A DNA stretch of 64,000 nt from Phialocephala subalpina (taxonomy: Eukaryota > Ascomycota > Leotiomycetes > Helotiales > Mollisiaceae): contig FJOG01000004.1 of assembly GCA_900073065.1 (NCBI GenBank), positions 1,951,604-2,015,603 on the forward strand, read 5' to 3'. Position numbers and translations under genes: made by a program. Of this stretch, positions 12,077 to 23,368 are shown in pieces. The notes under the pieces were generated by a model. It was not told where the DNA came from and did no database searches. It saw nothing but the letters and a program-made list of their open reading frames with translations. The stretch's first letter is position 1. Every line of letters starts with the position of its first letter.

Positions 12077-12320
12077 GGCTGTCGATTTGGATCATATTCA
12101 TAGTGCGAGGCTCGAGAAGCAAAGAGTGAGGCCGTTGGTGTTCGTTGTAGTAAGAAGAATAGATGGCTAGGCAACGCGAGGTCTCGATCGCGTAGTCACA
12201 TGTGTGGTTTGACTAGTGCAGTGCACGGACCCAGGGGCTTCGTGTCGACGCGTCGAAATTTCAGCTTCTCTTCTACATGATTGTCCTCCAAGTTCACCAA
12301 CAATCACTCTCTACTCCGCG

Positions 12321-13386
12321 ATGAGCATCGACCAACTCAAGGACGAATTACGATCCCGACGACTCCGTATCAAAGGCACGAAAGAAGTGCTAGTTCAATG
12401 TCCGCGAGATTCCGATTGGGAGAGGTGGATGCTTCGCAATGACCAATTCTTACCGTTTCCAGGTTTCCTGAAGGAGATACAGATGATATAGGATTTTTCA
12501 TTATTAGGTCCACGAGTTATTAGCGCAGCGCACAAGGGCGACCTGACGGGGTTAGAGTTTCCAAAGGAACACCATACTCCTAATCCCCCGCTCTAAGTGT
12601 CTGCCGGACAGCACGAGAAGTCGCTCTTAAGAGATACCGACTAGTCTTCGGAAGCTCGATCGTATACGCTGATTTCTCTGGCGGGGATATCTTGTATTTT
12701 GGACCATGGCAGAGGTACCACTCTATCGATTATTCTGGAACCTGTCCTTCATGGACGAAGAGCATTTCGTCAATGCCGACCCGCCAGCTCATACTATAGC
12801 TCTGGTGGTAGAAATGGAGCAAGTCACTCATATTGCTCTTCACTTCGACTTTGTCAGATCATATTCACACATGGCGGAACAGTCCGTGAGATGTCCAAAC
12901 ACTTTACACGATGGTGGGCCCAATCTCAGGAAAGACATGTCACGATTCGGAGGATTGAAGACGCTGTCTTTGTGCGGCGGAGGCTCGGATAGTTCGGAAT
13001 ACTTCAAACACCACCGTCATCTGTAACAACAGACCTGTGGTAAGTCTGGCAATTTCACATCCTCTGGCGGCACTGACCTCGAAGCCAGAGTACCGGATTG
13101 TGAAAGTTATGAATTAATCCGCCAACGTGTTAAGAGTTTTCTTCCACCATCACCTTTCAATTGAGGCTGAAGCTTGTTTCTTTCTTGGTTGGCATCGACG
13201 TCGTATTCCGAAACACCAGGAGAGGCTCAGTTCCACATGTTTGAGATGATGCGGGGTTTGACGGGTGTTGGCGCTGTCGGCGCTATTGGCGCTGTTGGCG
13301 GTTTCCCGGATCGTCCGAAGACTCGCTCCGAGTTTCAGCCCTCTTTGACAAGAAGTTTAATTCACAACGGTGAGCAGTTTTGGTAG
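12321..13386 (+). pseudogene. Broken 2EXR-domain gene with SAP-like N-terminus
   Basis: The remnant begins with an ATG and a SAP-like helix pair (SIDQLKDELRSRRLRIKGTK). It runs into the start of a 2EXR domain (LPFPGFLKEIQMI), which is interrupted by TAG at 12489-12491 where the family has the conserved Trp codon. The same frame continues with DFSLLGPRVISA. At a five-C run (12585-12589) the frame shifts, and ALSVCRTAREVALKRYRLVF follows in the new frame. Further shifts occur near 12715-12735, after which LYRLFWNLSFMDEEHF and SRFGGLKTLSLCGG are readable to 13026. A fragment with a nine-base tandem repeat ends at 13386. At least one stop and three shifts make this a decayed gene. The 2EXR assignment is firm; the function of the family is unknown. 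Confidence 0.75.
13267..13302 (+). repeat. Imperfect nine-base tandem repeat (GTTGGCGCT-like)
   Basis: Four imperfect copies of GTTGGCGCT lie inside the 2EXR remnant. In the local open frame they encode Gly-Val/Ile-Gly-Ala repeats. Confidence 0.6.
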
Positions 13387-14299
13387 TTTCGAGACCCAAA
13401 TCGACTCGCAAACGTGCCAAATCGCCAGGAATTCCTATCCCGAAATGGCAAGTTGGAGCTGCGCCAGAAATTCATCCCATGAATCATCTTCGGGGATGCC
13501 TGAGTCGTAATGTCTACAGAGACCATTCCCTTTGGTTCTGCTGTCATGAGGTGTTCCTCCACAGAACTCAACAACGCATGCTCTGCAATTGGTCTCCATA
13601 GCTTTATCTGCGTCTCTTGGTGCGATTGAGCTTGATAACTTTATATGTCCTTGGGAAGCGCATTGGTTCTGGAGATCAATTGACAGATGAAGCGGCCCAC
13701 TACCAGGATCAATTGCATATATTGTGTGATCTATCCCAGCTAGTGCGGCTACATTTCATGCATGTACACGGCTAGATCTCCAGAATGCGAAACTTTATTG
13801 GCGAGGCAAACACTTCCCGAGCAGCTCATGACGCCTTTCCGAGCCAACCTGTGGAATGAACGCCCTATCAGTGAGAGTACCAATCTCACGGCACTGGTCA
13901 AAGCGTAGACAAACACTGGATTCTTCTTATCCAAGTTGATCAAGTCTTGCGAGATCCTCGAGCTCTGTTAATATTCGGCATTTCTATCACTTGGCTATGC
14001 GAGAAAACCGCAACGAACCTTAATCACGATCTCCAAACTTCTATCATGAAGGACTCTCCGATAAACGAGACTCAAGGATATCTCCCAGCATTTCGCCCCG
14101 CTTCTAGCATGTTGATCCCACGAAAGAGGCGGTCGCAATAGATATATTGCCTATTCTGCGACGAGTTTCCTGCGAATTAGCCGGAGCATATCCTTTTAGA
14201 TTAGAGTTGAACCTTATTTTCTATGATAGTGACATGTCGAGGGGTTGCTTGGTAGCAAACCCTGGGTCTTGTGGGGAATCCTCGGTTCTTAGTCCAAGA
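13387..14299. other. ORF-poor stretch with unassigned coding remnants
   Basis: Short frames suggest old coding sequence, for example LYVLGKRIGSGDQLTDEAAH near 13635-13695 followed by HILCDLSQLVRL. This resembles the middle of fungal BTB/POZ proteins, but stops interrupt it on every frame. I could not assemble a gene. The last 200 bases probably hold the promoter of the rhodopsin-like gene. Confidence 0.3.
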
Positions 14300-15639
14300 A
14301 TGAGTGATCCCTCGAATCCACCTTACATTCATATGTATGTTACTCCCCCGCAGCCAAGTGAGCGAGGGGCTTCAAGAATACCCCGTGAGAACTTCTTGCC
14401 GATCATCAAAATATGATTATTCCACGACTTGAACCAGCAAGTTCTTGATCCTATTGCCGAAGATCGGTTACTGACTTGAATGTATAGATTCCTGGCGACA
14501 GCAGAGTGCCCCGAATCCTCGGAGGCACCATATTCCCACAGATACTGGTTTTCTTCTTCGTCCTCGGCCGGATCATATCTCGAGTGCACGTTGTCGGGGT
14601 ATGGAGTTGGGACGATACCCTGATTGTCATTGCTTGGTTCAATACTCTCATCTTGACTGTTCTATTCGACGTCGGGACTCTCTTCGGCCAAGGACACCAC
14701 ATCCAAGATGTCCCTCCGAAACTCATCGAAGAGTCATTCCGGATCACGTACGGCACACTCATCGCTTACCAACTAGCTCTATGCTTCACGAAATTCTCTA
14801 TCCTCGTCTTCTACCTACGTGTGTTTCCAGCTCGACGAGAAAAGTGGTTATCATGGGGGACAATCATCTTCGTCGGCATATTCAGCGCCCCTCTCGTCGC
14901 ATCAGACATCTTTCTATGCAACCCCGTCACAGGAGGCTCATTCATCACCGACAAAGTGATGTGCTTCCAATCAACACCAACTCTGATAGCATCAACGGTC
15001 TTGCACACCATCACAGACGCCTGGATGATTCTTATGGTCATTCCTGTCGTCTCAACACTCCAAATTCCAAAAAGACAAAAATGGGCATTAATGGGCGTCC
15101 TCAGCCTCGGAATCTTCGTCATCTTCGCCTCAATTGCACGCATCGTATCCATCCTGAGAGTCTCAAGCGATCCAGACATAACCTGGATCATCGCCGAATT
15201 CGATATCTGGTCCGTCCTAGAATGTGCTATTGGAATCATATGTGCCTGCGCTCCCACAATCCGTCCCTTGTTACACAAGATATTCCCGAAATTCATGGCG
15301 AGTCGATCAGGATCTGGGTCAAGGTGTGGGAAGACAACTGCAAGGGAATCGGTGATTGAACTTGGTAGTCAGAATTTGAGGGGCAAGATTGGGAGTCCGG
15401 TCCCGGTTTCGATGGAGAGGAGTTATACGTTTGCGAGTGAGAGGAAGTTGGTTGTTAAGCAGGGGGTGGCGGTTAGGACGGAGGAGTTTAAATATACGGA
15501 TACGGGAAGTCCGTTGAGTCCATTGAGGAGGAATCCTTCGAGCAGTGGTACGGGCGGAAGAGAAATGGCTGTAAATGGTGGGAGAAGAAGGGATTCGTTG
15601 ATAGAGGGGTTAGACAGCATGCTTCGGCGGGAAGGATGA
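14300..15639 (+). CDS. SAT4/rhodopsin-domain seven-helix membrane protein
   Basis: Join 14300-14334, 14505-15639 (donor AT|GTATGT, acceptor GCAG|A) gives 389 residues. About seven hydrophobic helices follow: FPQILVFFFVLG, DDTLIVIAWFNTLILTVLF, LIAYQLALCFTKFSILVFYL, WGTIIFVGIFSAPLVASDIF, TLIASTVLHTITDAWMILM, ALMGVLSLGIFVIFASIARI and VLECAIGIICACAPTIRPLL. Family hallmarks are visible: WSWDDTLI after helix 2, the CNPV loop cysteine, DAWM-L--P, and E---G-IC-C-PT-RPLL in the last helix. A basic, Ser-rich cytoplasmic tail of about 90 residues ends the protein. The family includes Pth11-related and CFEM-containing receptors, but this member has no CFEM domain and its ligand is unknown. The first exon is the less certain part. 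Confidence 0.85.
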
Positions 15640-16240
15640 CGTTATTTGTTTGCAGCAAATTTATGCATTTGTTATTCCCTTCATCCGAGCGCATTGTAGT
15701 GCGATATCTGTGTGTACGCTTTGGTGGTGCACCGGTGGTCTGGTGCGTGGCTGACGGGGCTGATGATCCTCAGCAGGGTGCGAATGCAGGTGTGGCGGAT
15801 ACCCCGGACGCCTCATCTTCAGCATGAACACTCCGAAGCTTTCAGCACATGAAAGAACAAGACAATCTGGCAGGACCAATACGGCGCGTTTGAATCTTTC
15901 AGAAGCAGGCATTTTCCGTGTTCTGCAAATGCCGCACGCATAATTGGCAATGGGTCGCCCTTTCCTCGCATGTTGTGGAATTTCGTTTGGAAGGATCACC
16001 CCACCAGTGGCCTGACGCCGCACGTGAAGGTGCAATATCATGACTTCCGATTTCTCTCGGAATACAAATACTTCTCAGCTGCTCTTGCACTTTTCAGGGT
16101 TCGTCAACGAAATAACTCACGAAGATTACTTGTCAACACAAATCGGTCAATCCAAAAAAGGAACCCACGAATACACGATACCAAGCCAACACAGAAACAC
16201 CAACCAAGAAGCGAATACAGTGTCTCAACCAACCTTCAAA
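15640..16240. other. Intergenic, no supported gene
   Basis: Overlapping ORFs on both strands (for example 15661-16041 minus) have biased composition and no recognisable domain. The 3' part, A- and C-rich just before 16241, looks like a fungal 5' leader. Confidence 0.45.
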
Positions 16241-16878
16241 ATGATCCTCTTCGAAACCTCCACCTCCGTCTTCGAACTCCTCTGGGACATAGCCCTAGCC
16301 CTCTTCATCCTCCGCATCTCCTTTGTCTACTTCATCCTCTCCTTCACTTCCGGCTGTCTCATCGCATATTTCCGCTTCTCAACCCTCCAACCAATAAATC
16401 ACCTCACCCAACCGCAATCAGAACTCTACACCTTACCTTTGTGGCTCCTAATGTTTACTTTGTGGGCTAGATGGGTGGTGGTTGCTTATGAGGTTCCGAG
16501 AGTGAGGGGGTTTAGGGTTGCGATTGGATTGGTGGCGTTGGGGTTTATGTTGATTGCTGAGCTTGCTGGGGGGGTGTTCTTGTATGAGAGAGGATTGACG
16601 GAGTGGATTTGGGAGACTGATCCTACGGCTGCAACTGCCGGGGGAATTACGCTGCTGTTGTTTGGACTGATGCCGGCGCTTTTGATGTGTGTGGAGAAGG
16701 AGACGGATGAGATGGGGGAGGTGAGGACGAGTCATGGACATGAGGGGAAGAGTGTTAAGGATGCTGTGTACGTACCGATTGATGAAATGCGGTATAGCCT
16801 AAAGACTGATTTATGTGTAGACCGGTGGTTGCGTTGAGTGAGAAGGAGAAGAAGACGAATTGGGAGTCTCGTCGATAG
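16241..16878 (+). CDS. Small four-helix membrane protein, function unknown
   Basis: Join 16241-16767, 16821-16878 (GT|GTACGT ... TGTGTAG) gives 194 residues. Hydrophobic segments are at about 8-40 (ELLWDIALALFILRISFVYF), 58-82 (WLLMFTLWARWVVVAYEV), 90-113 (VAIGLVALGFMLIAELAGGV) and 127-145 (GGITLLLFGLMPALLM). The tail is charged and ends NWESRR. The frame is open upstream to 16040, but the ATG at 16241 sits in good context (CAAAATGAT) and starts the first helix region. Splicing of the last 18 codons is supported by the conventional donor and acceptor. No family was recognised. Confidence 0.68.
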
Positions 16879-17248
16879 ACTGATGTGGTTTGGAGGCTTG
16901 GGTGGTTTGGACTTTGGAGTTCGCTTCGAATAAATTGGTGTCTAGGGTGCTGCAGTGGCAGTTTGAGCATGGGAGTTTTGGAGGTTCTGCATTGCATGGC
17001 GTTCAGCTCTTTCAATGGAGATGTTTGGTGCTGCCAAGATGTGCATGACATCCAGTGACTGAAGCCATTTCCACGAAACTTATCTAATCCATCAAGGTGC
17101 GAGTTTCAAGTCAGCCACATAGTCCAGAGAACCTAGGGACATTAAGAAGATTGTTTCTTCAGCCGCACAGTTGATATTTCCTAGTATAAGTACAGGAATT
17201 TCGCTTATGCATTTTTTACGCCCACTTCCTCGATCACCCATCCTCACG
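16879..17248. other. Convergent intergenic region
   Basis: It lies between the 3' ends of the small membrane protein (+) and the F-box-like gene (-). No ORF of note; both terminators should lie here. Confidence 0.5.
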
Positions 17249-19126
17249 TCAAAGTTCTAGGCCTGGTCGGACATCAGACAGTCCGGCTTTGCGACCCTCA
17301 CGATCGTACCGGAACAGCTCGATTGACAACATCTCATCTCTGTAAAGCTCACGGAGTTTGATACCATCGCCAATGTCCCACTCTGACCGAAGCTCCACTC
17401 CAGGCTCAGCCTTTACGTGCCATGCCCAACTGCCGATGGCGACGTATTGCAGGGATGGACAATGCCATTTGGCCAATCTAGCATAGAGCCACGCAATGTC
17501 CTTCGGGCTGGTTACACCACCCCACCGAGAATTATCTGGAAATTGTCCAGCATGGCAATGGTACCGATACTGGATGTGGAGTTGCGTCAACTTGGGCATT
17601 GCTCGGAGGTGATTGGCGAACTGTTTCTGTGAAAATTGTTAAAAAAGGTCGTACAATCAACAGGACACGATGATAACTCACCCATTGGTACTTGAAAGTC
17701 ATGCAAATGGAAAGTCTCGTCAGTCGAAACCCGAAATATCGGTCCAGAACAGAGATCTTTCTAGTTCCCCGAATGCCCATAAGTATACCAGGTGTATGCT
17801 CCTCATCTTCGGCATACTCTATATCGTCGCCATCGTCTTCACAAGGGCACGTCGACTCATGCACAACGAGCATAGTCAACTTTAGCGAGCTCAATTTGTC
17901 CCAGGCACGAACATCGCCCTCTTCCTTGTTGAAGTGTCCTGTAACAACCAGCTCTTCAATCAATATACAGTGGTGGTTGAGCCATTTCAGGACTCCATCG
18001 TTCAGTACCATTACCTCAACGTGGCGTAGTGCAGTACATTCTTTCAACATCGACCACTTGTGCTCTGCAACAGACCAATCATCATCCTCTTCTCGCTTGA
18101 TAGCACCGTTCCAGATGTGGAGAGCCTTGAGGCCATCGAGTTTGACAAGTTTCGAAAGATAGTTCTCGTTGACAGCGGAGTCAGAGTTGAAGAGAAACAT
18201 GCCGTACCCAAGTCGCAATGTTGTGAGTTCTAGAGGAATGGTAGACTCGTTGGCAGAGTATCGTTTGCAGATCTGCTCCAGTACATCGGTATTGTCGTAA
18301 TGAAGCAGGTATTCATGGGAATACAGCTGGTCAAAGTCACACTCCTGTCCAACACCAAGTTTCTTGAGCTGAGGGCAATTGTACAGGGTTTGTACGAGTT
18401 CTGAGATGAAGACATTATCGTCAGCTTGGCGGAATTGATAGATCTCAAGCGATTTAAGATTTCGGAAGCCTTTGATAGGTATGTAGGATCGAATTCCGTG
18501 CGCTGGAGCGTGGAACTGATCCGGGTTCACATGCCAGAACGTGGCCGCCAGATGTAGGAATTTTGGGCACGTGGCGAGAGTCGTCAGCAGCTCTTCGCTT
18601 TGAATAATCAAAGCAAGCCCATTCAGTTCTTGGAAGGTGTTGTCGACAGAGAAACTTTAATCGCAGTTAGCACGGCAACAGGAATGTATACTAGACGAGG
18701 ACACCAATACCTGAAAGAATTGAGATTCGGCATTGCCTTAATCAACTTCGTGATGTGGTGTGCGTAGATATCGTTCCAGCCCTCCTTGTAGCCATCTATT
18801 CTCCTCTCGCCAAAACCTACATCCAAAGTTTGCGTAGATGCCAGCCATGACGGTAGCGGATCCTCTGGCCGAGTTTTGACGGTGTGTTTGTGAAGTGAAA
18901 TGACTTGATGGCGATCTCGAAACTCCGTGAAGATGCTCCGGAAGGTTCGACAAGTGGCAACGAGGTTTTCAAGGTTCCTCCTGCCAGCGATCTACAGCCT
19001 AACCATTAGCATTTCGCAATTAACGCGTTTGCTGACTCAAGAGAAACTTGCCTGTTCTCCGACTCCCATCCAAATCTCCGAAGGAAATCCACAGATCTTA
19101 GGAAGAGGGGGATCTGTGGAAGTCAT
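17249..19126 (-). CDS. F-box-like/leucine-rich-repeat protein
   Basis: Join (minus) 19126-19052, 18991-18711, 18654-17682, 17626-17249 gives 568 residues. The N-terminus LPKICGFPSEIWMGVGEQ, followed by IAGRRNLENLVATCRTFRSI, is a degenerate F-box, the module that docks on Skp1 in SCF ubiquitin ligases. The rest is made of irregular leucine-rich segments, such as HITKLIKAMPNLNSF, FRNLKSLEIYQF, CPQLKKLGVG, LELTTLRLGYG and MPKLTQLHIQYRY, typical of substrate-binding halves. Intron 1 begins CAG|GCAAGT, a textbook GC-AG donor, and sits just after the Gln codon. Two remnants at 30.4 and 47.5 kb have an intron at the same place. The gene appears intact. Partner and substrate are unknown. Confidence 0.82.
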
Positions 19127-21276
19127 TGCTAAACTGATTTTCAGATCGTGAACGTTCTGATTGCGAGGAGAAAGATCTTGCGAGAAGAGGTTGGCGCGCT
19201 GTTGATATGCGACCTCGCCTTGCTAAGAATTTTATAAGTTGTGAATTCTCGTTAGGACCTTAAACAACAAATGGGACCCCGACGAGGCTAAAAGTGAGGA
19301 TTAGCGCAAGTCTCTAAAGGCTTTTGAAGTGATGGTGAGCTAGTTTGTTCGTGGGCATTTACCTGAGGCAAGATATTGGCAAGTGATGCTCCTTGGTCCC
19401 TCCTTGGCCCAGAGCGCGTCAGTCACTGCACAATTATAAGTTGACATTTCACACCCTACAAAGCATTTTCACGGCTTCGATTACAACAGAGCTCTGATTT
19501 CATCAAGAAGCTTAAGATTTGGCAAAACATTTTTAAGTCATACCTGATGGCCCTTTTTGACCGAAAGGAGCCTATTCATAAACACAGCGGCGACTTGTTC
19601 CTGCTCTAGGCAACGTCTTCTGACAATTAATGCCCCTTCCAGCTTGCCAGAGAGATGCCAATGAGGCTTTTTGAGATTGCGATGAATCAAGCAATAATTT
19701 TAGCAGCCCGGAATCCGATTGCTAGTGTCACGAACCAGGCTGGGACGCCTCTACTGATTGATTGTCAATGGCGCATTCTTCCTCCAGGGCAAGGAAACTC
19801 TACCAACGAGAAGCATTCATCAACATAATGGCTTTGAGAACAACACGTGAGTTTATCACAAAGAGTCTCCTGTTGACGCCTCCAGATCCAGGCTGCACGC
19901 ACTACTGCGTACGTGGATCTGCTCCTTCTGTTTACAGGCCTCCATGATTATTTTTCTTCGTACTGCAGGTTTCACGTTCCCCCTTTCCCCTCCCAGAAAC
20001 GACTATAAATAACTCACAAGACACACCAGGGTCTAGATTTCGCAAGGCAACGGCTGATCTGATTTGTAGAGAGTAACTATTTCCGCCTCCTCAATCCCAA
20101 GTCACGACGACACTTCAAGCATAATCATCGACGAGCACCTACGAATACAATTCGAGAAAATAAAAAGCCCCAATATTGCACGACGGTTTGGTAGAAGACC
20201 TCTAGATTCATAGAAGAGACATGAACGTTTGGAAGAATGGCAGAATATGTGGCTCGAGAGTGATCCTGCAGATCAAGGACTTCAGAGCAACCAACACTTC
20301 AAGCTTACGCGTTTACGATTTCCTACGAACGTGGTCTTACTCTCCAGAAATGATAAAAAAAACAATCTAGACCTCGGTTCGGAAGCAGTTCTTCTATGAA
20401 AGCATAGATATTCGGTGATATGAAAGTCCTGGATGGCTAGGTGGAATCGTGGATACAGGAAAAAGGCACGAATACTGGAAACCCACTCTTCAAGACGGTC
20501 TTACGAATACCTATCGCAACTCTAAAGACATTGAAGGTGATACAAAAAGGCTACATAGCAAGAGATAAGTACGGATCTGTTGCTAAGGCGGAAAATATAA
20601 GTCTAGAATGACCCCGCAGCAGTGTGCGGTGATCTTGGAACGAACACTTACAGCCTACCTTTCTAGAACTTTCTACCGAATCGATGCAGCATCACCATGT
20701 CTTCGAAGCCGAGAAAGACAAACAGTCGAAAATGATCCCTAATTGCGAAGGTCTACAAAACTAGAGTTACATGGGTTCGTGGTGGGCATGCTGGTCGACG
20801 GCGGGACGGAGAAGCACTTCGACCTCCGTTTCTTAAGTCTTCCAAGCATTCATAGAAAGACCATTCTGTGTTGCAAATACAACAATTGCAAGCTGGAGGA
20901 CGTGATAATCGATTCGATACGATTATTGAAACCTGCACACAATTACTGGAGGTGTGGCTCGAAGCTGCTCTACCGCTGCCTGTGGACAGGACAAAGCCTT
21001 GAACCACACTATCTCGCAGAACGTCCTTCTAAGCACAAATAATAAGAAACGACTACGGCGAACGAAGAGAGAATTGTTAGAATTCTGACAGAGAAAGGTG
21101 CTGCACAGTACTCTTCTAGGGAAGTTCTTAGCAGCGGGTGATCGACAAGCCACCAACCTCACTACCCACTTAAGGATCTACAGATCTTCAACACTAACTA
21201 CCTGCCAACTTTTCACTTCACCTCCTCTTCTCTCCTTCCACACAGTCGTTAACGTGTCATAGAAACAACTCCTCCC
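19127..21276. other. Two-kilobase stretch without a supported gene
   Basis: Only short ORFs are present. A TATA-like CTATAAATA occurs near 20004-20012, followed by an A/C-rich leader-like segment and a 49-codon ORF at 20221-20370. I cannot support a gene from this alone. The last 90 bases are pyrimidine-rich and form the promoter and leader of the next gene. Confidence 0.45.
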
Positions 21277-22407
21277 ATGACCATGGATGCCAAAATCCCC
21301 AGCACGACCGATGCAACCTCAATCCTCTCCTCCTACACCTCCCCCGAAACGCCCTTCTCCCTCCCCACCGCCCCATCCCTCGAGATCACAGAAGAAACTA
21401 CAATCCAAGTCCCAGAAAACCGATCAGAAGCAATCCCGATCTCTTTTCCGCCCGAAGCAGTCCCATACTCCTACATAGGACCTATCTCTCCTTCCACAAA
21501 AACCATCAAAGTCGTCCACAAAGATATAGCACCCTACCTTACTGATGCTGGCGTACGAGGCCTCGTGATGACCGTCTCTCATGGGTCTTACAATGGAAAA
21601 CCCGCGACTTTGGTCGTGTTTTCTTTCAGCTTCAGGTCTGGGGACCATGGCTTCCGATTCAAGAACGCCAATATCAAGATTCAATTCTCTAAACACCCCT
21701 CTTCGAGGCCCGAGGACACGAATCCAGCAGTCGTCAAGTTTGCTCCGAGGAAGATCTATGGCTTACCAACGAAAGAAGGCAGGAAGAACACTGTTGGAGG
21801 GGAACTCTCATTACAAATACCAGCAGGGCCGTTGACTGTTGGACCAACAGCAAAACTCGAACGAGAATCCGAATGGGAACAAACCCACCGCAACAAAACC
21901 GTCGGAAATTTCTGGTCTTCCAAACACGGAACGGATTGGGACGTCGTATACTGGGACATGAAAGAAAACAAGAGAACGAAAGAAGGGATTCCTGATAGAT
22001 TGATTGTGGGAGTAGTTGTAGAGAGGGAGGGAGCTTTTATGGCGACTGTAGATGTTGTGGTTGATACGCCGGTTTTGAATGGGGCGTTTGGCAGTCCGTG
22101 GGAGAGGAGGAGGCCGGTTGCTTTTGTGCCGGGGGTAGAGATGGGCGAGGGAGTTAGGACGAGGAGGTTTGGGGAGTTGACGGAAGGAGATTGGAGGAAG
22201 CTGGTTCCGTTTGAGGAGTGGGAAAGTGTGCTTGTGGGGGAGAGGCTAAATAATATGGCGCTGAGGACGCTGGTACCGGGTGCTTGGCCTGGTGGACCTC
22301 ATGCAGTTAAGGACGAGGATAATGACGAGGACGTGAGTTTTGGCACAGTGGAGGTTGACATTGGAGAAGGGAAAAGTGATGATCGACGAAGGCACATTGA
22401 ATGCTGA
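21277..22407 (+). CDS. Conserved hypothetical protein
   Basis: A single exon of 376 residues. A Ser/Thr/Pro-rich, probably disordered N-terminus of about 75 residues is followed by a beta-rich central region (ATLVVFSFSFRSGDHGFRF, ELSLQIPAGPLTVGPTAKLE, VGNFWSSKHGTDWDVVYWDM, RLIVGVVVEREGAFMATVDV). The tail is acidic. The alternation of strands suggests a beta-sandwich. No signal peptide, membrane helix or catalytic motif is evident and I do not recognise the family. A second ATG six bases in could also be the start. Confidence 0.75.
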   Translation: MTMDAKIPSTTDATSILSSYTSPETPFSLPTAPSLEITEETTIQVPENRSEAIPISFPPEAVPYSYIGPISPSTKTIKVVHKDIAPYLTDAGVRGLVMTVSHGSYNGKPATLVVFSFSFRSGDHGFRFKNANIKIQFSKHPSSRPEDTNPAVVKFAPRKIYGLPTKEGRKNTVGGELSLQIPAGPLTVGPTAKLERESEWEQTHRNKTVGNFWSSKHGTDWDVVYWDMKENKRTKEGIPDRLIVGVVVEREGAFMATVDVVVDTPVLNGAFGSPWERRRPVAFVPGVEMGEGVRTRRFGELTEGDWRKLVPFEEWESVLVGERLNNMALRTLVPGAWPGGPHAVKDEDNDEDVSFGTVEVDIGEGKSDDRRRHIEC

Positions 22408-22636
22408 CTTCAGCACCCCGTCGTCCCCGCCTTTCTGGAAAGCAGACCTAGCCCTTTCAATCTCCTAGAGGTTCCTAGACTTTAGCCCTGGCCTGAAACT
22501 CGCACCCTCCGTGACCCACTCATACCCACATTTCTAAAAACAGACTCGGAAGAAATAGCTTTCTCAATCTCCCCGAGTTTATCGGACTCCCACACTAACT
22601 TGATTCTCCAACCGATTAGCCCTCACTTACCTATAC

Positions 22637-23368
22637 CTATAGTTTACTGTCGCCACCAATCTCCTTGCCCTCCCCATCCCCTTCCTCCTGAAAAGCAATA
22701 TGCCCAAAATATGCATACCCACCCTCCGCCGGATCCAAAAGTATTCCCCTCCTCTCCAAAAAGTGCTTCGTACGGTGATACGCCTCATGAACCTCCACAC
22801 TCTCCCACCCCACCAAAGCTATAAACGCCCTCTCGTGTCCATCCACAGCTTCCAGTACAGGTCCACCAGCTATCCCCATAAATCCCGGTACGTTCTGGAC
22901 GATTGAAACCCAGTTTGCCCATGCCATGTCCCAAGCTAGGGTGGTGGAAAGATAAATTACTGTTCCTGTGACTGGAGCGCCGAGACCGAGACTCATGCAT
23001 TGTGGGGAGAAGGTCGAGATTAGGGCGTGGCGGATTGTAAGACCTGGTGGGGCATACGATACTTTTGAGAGCAGATTGGTGAATTCAATATAAGTGGGAG
23101 AGGAGAGAAAGGCGTGGTGGTGCGAGAGGAGGCCTCGGACTGGCGGGTGTTAGTATCGGAGAACATTGCTCTTGAGAGATGACTTACCAACGTGCAATTG
23201 GACTCTTTCGGGATCCTCGACTTGCCGTCCCCAGTACAAACGTTTGAATCCCGGTGTTCGGCGGATGAGGTCGAGGATTGCTTTCCAGGTTTGTCCTGCT
23301 TGTGAGATTCCGTTCAGGTTGTGGATGGTCGAGATTGAGACGATGATCATCTGTGTTGGTTCGGCCAT
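22637..23368 (-). CDS. Dimeric alpha/beta-barrel (ABM-like) protein
   Basis: Join (minus) 23368-23188, 23139-22637 gives 227 residues; the intron is G|GTAAGT...CCAG. Residues 1-60 start EPTQMIIVSISTIHNLNG and include ILDLIRRTPGFKRLYWGRQV, the beta-alpha-beta arrangement of antibiotic-biosynthesis-monooxygenase-like ferredoxin folds. A second similar half follows (VTGTVIYLSTTLA, NWVSIVQNVPGFMGIAGGPV, ERAFIALVGWESVEVHEAYH). Duplicated halves suggest a single-chain barrel. Fungal relatives include monooxygenases and stress proteins, but no cofactor-specific residues can be assigned. It is divergent from the homogentisate dioxygenase gene. Confidence 0.75.

Noticed and set aside
13387..14150. BTB/POZ gene
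   Set aside because: Only about 30 residues resemble that fold and stops interrupt all frames; listed as an unassigned remnant.
16040..16240. N-terminal extension of the small membrane protein
   Set aside because: The frame is open, but the sequence is Asn/Thr/Gln-rich leader-like DNA and the ATG at 16241 has better context.
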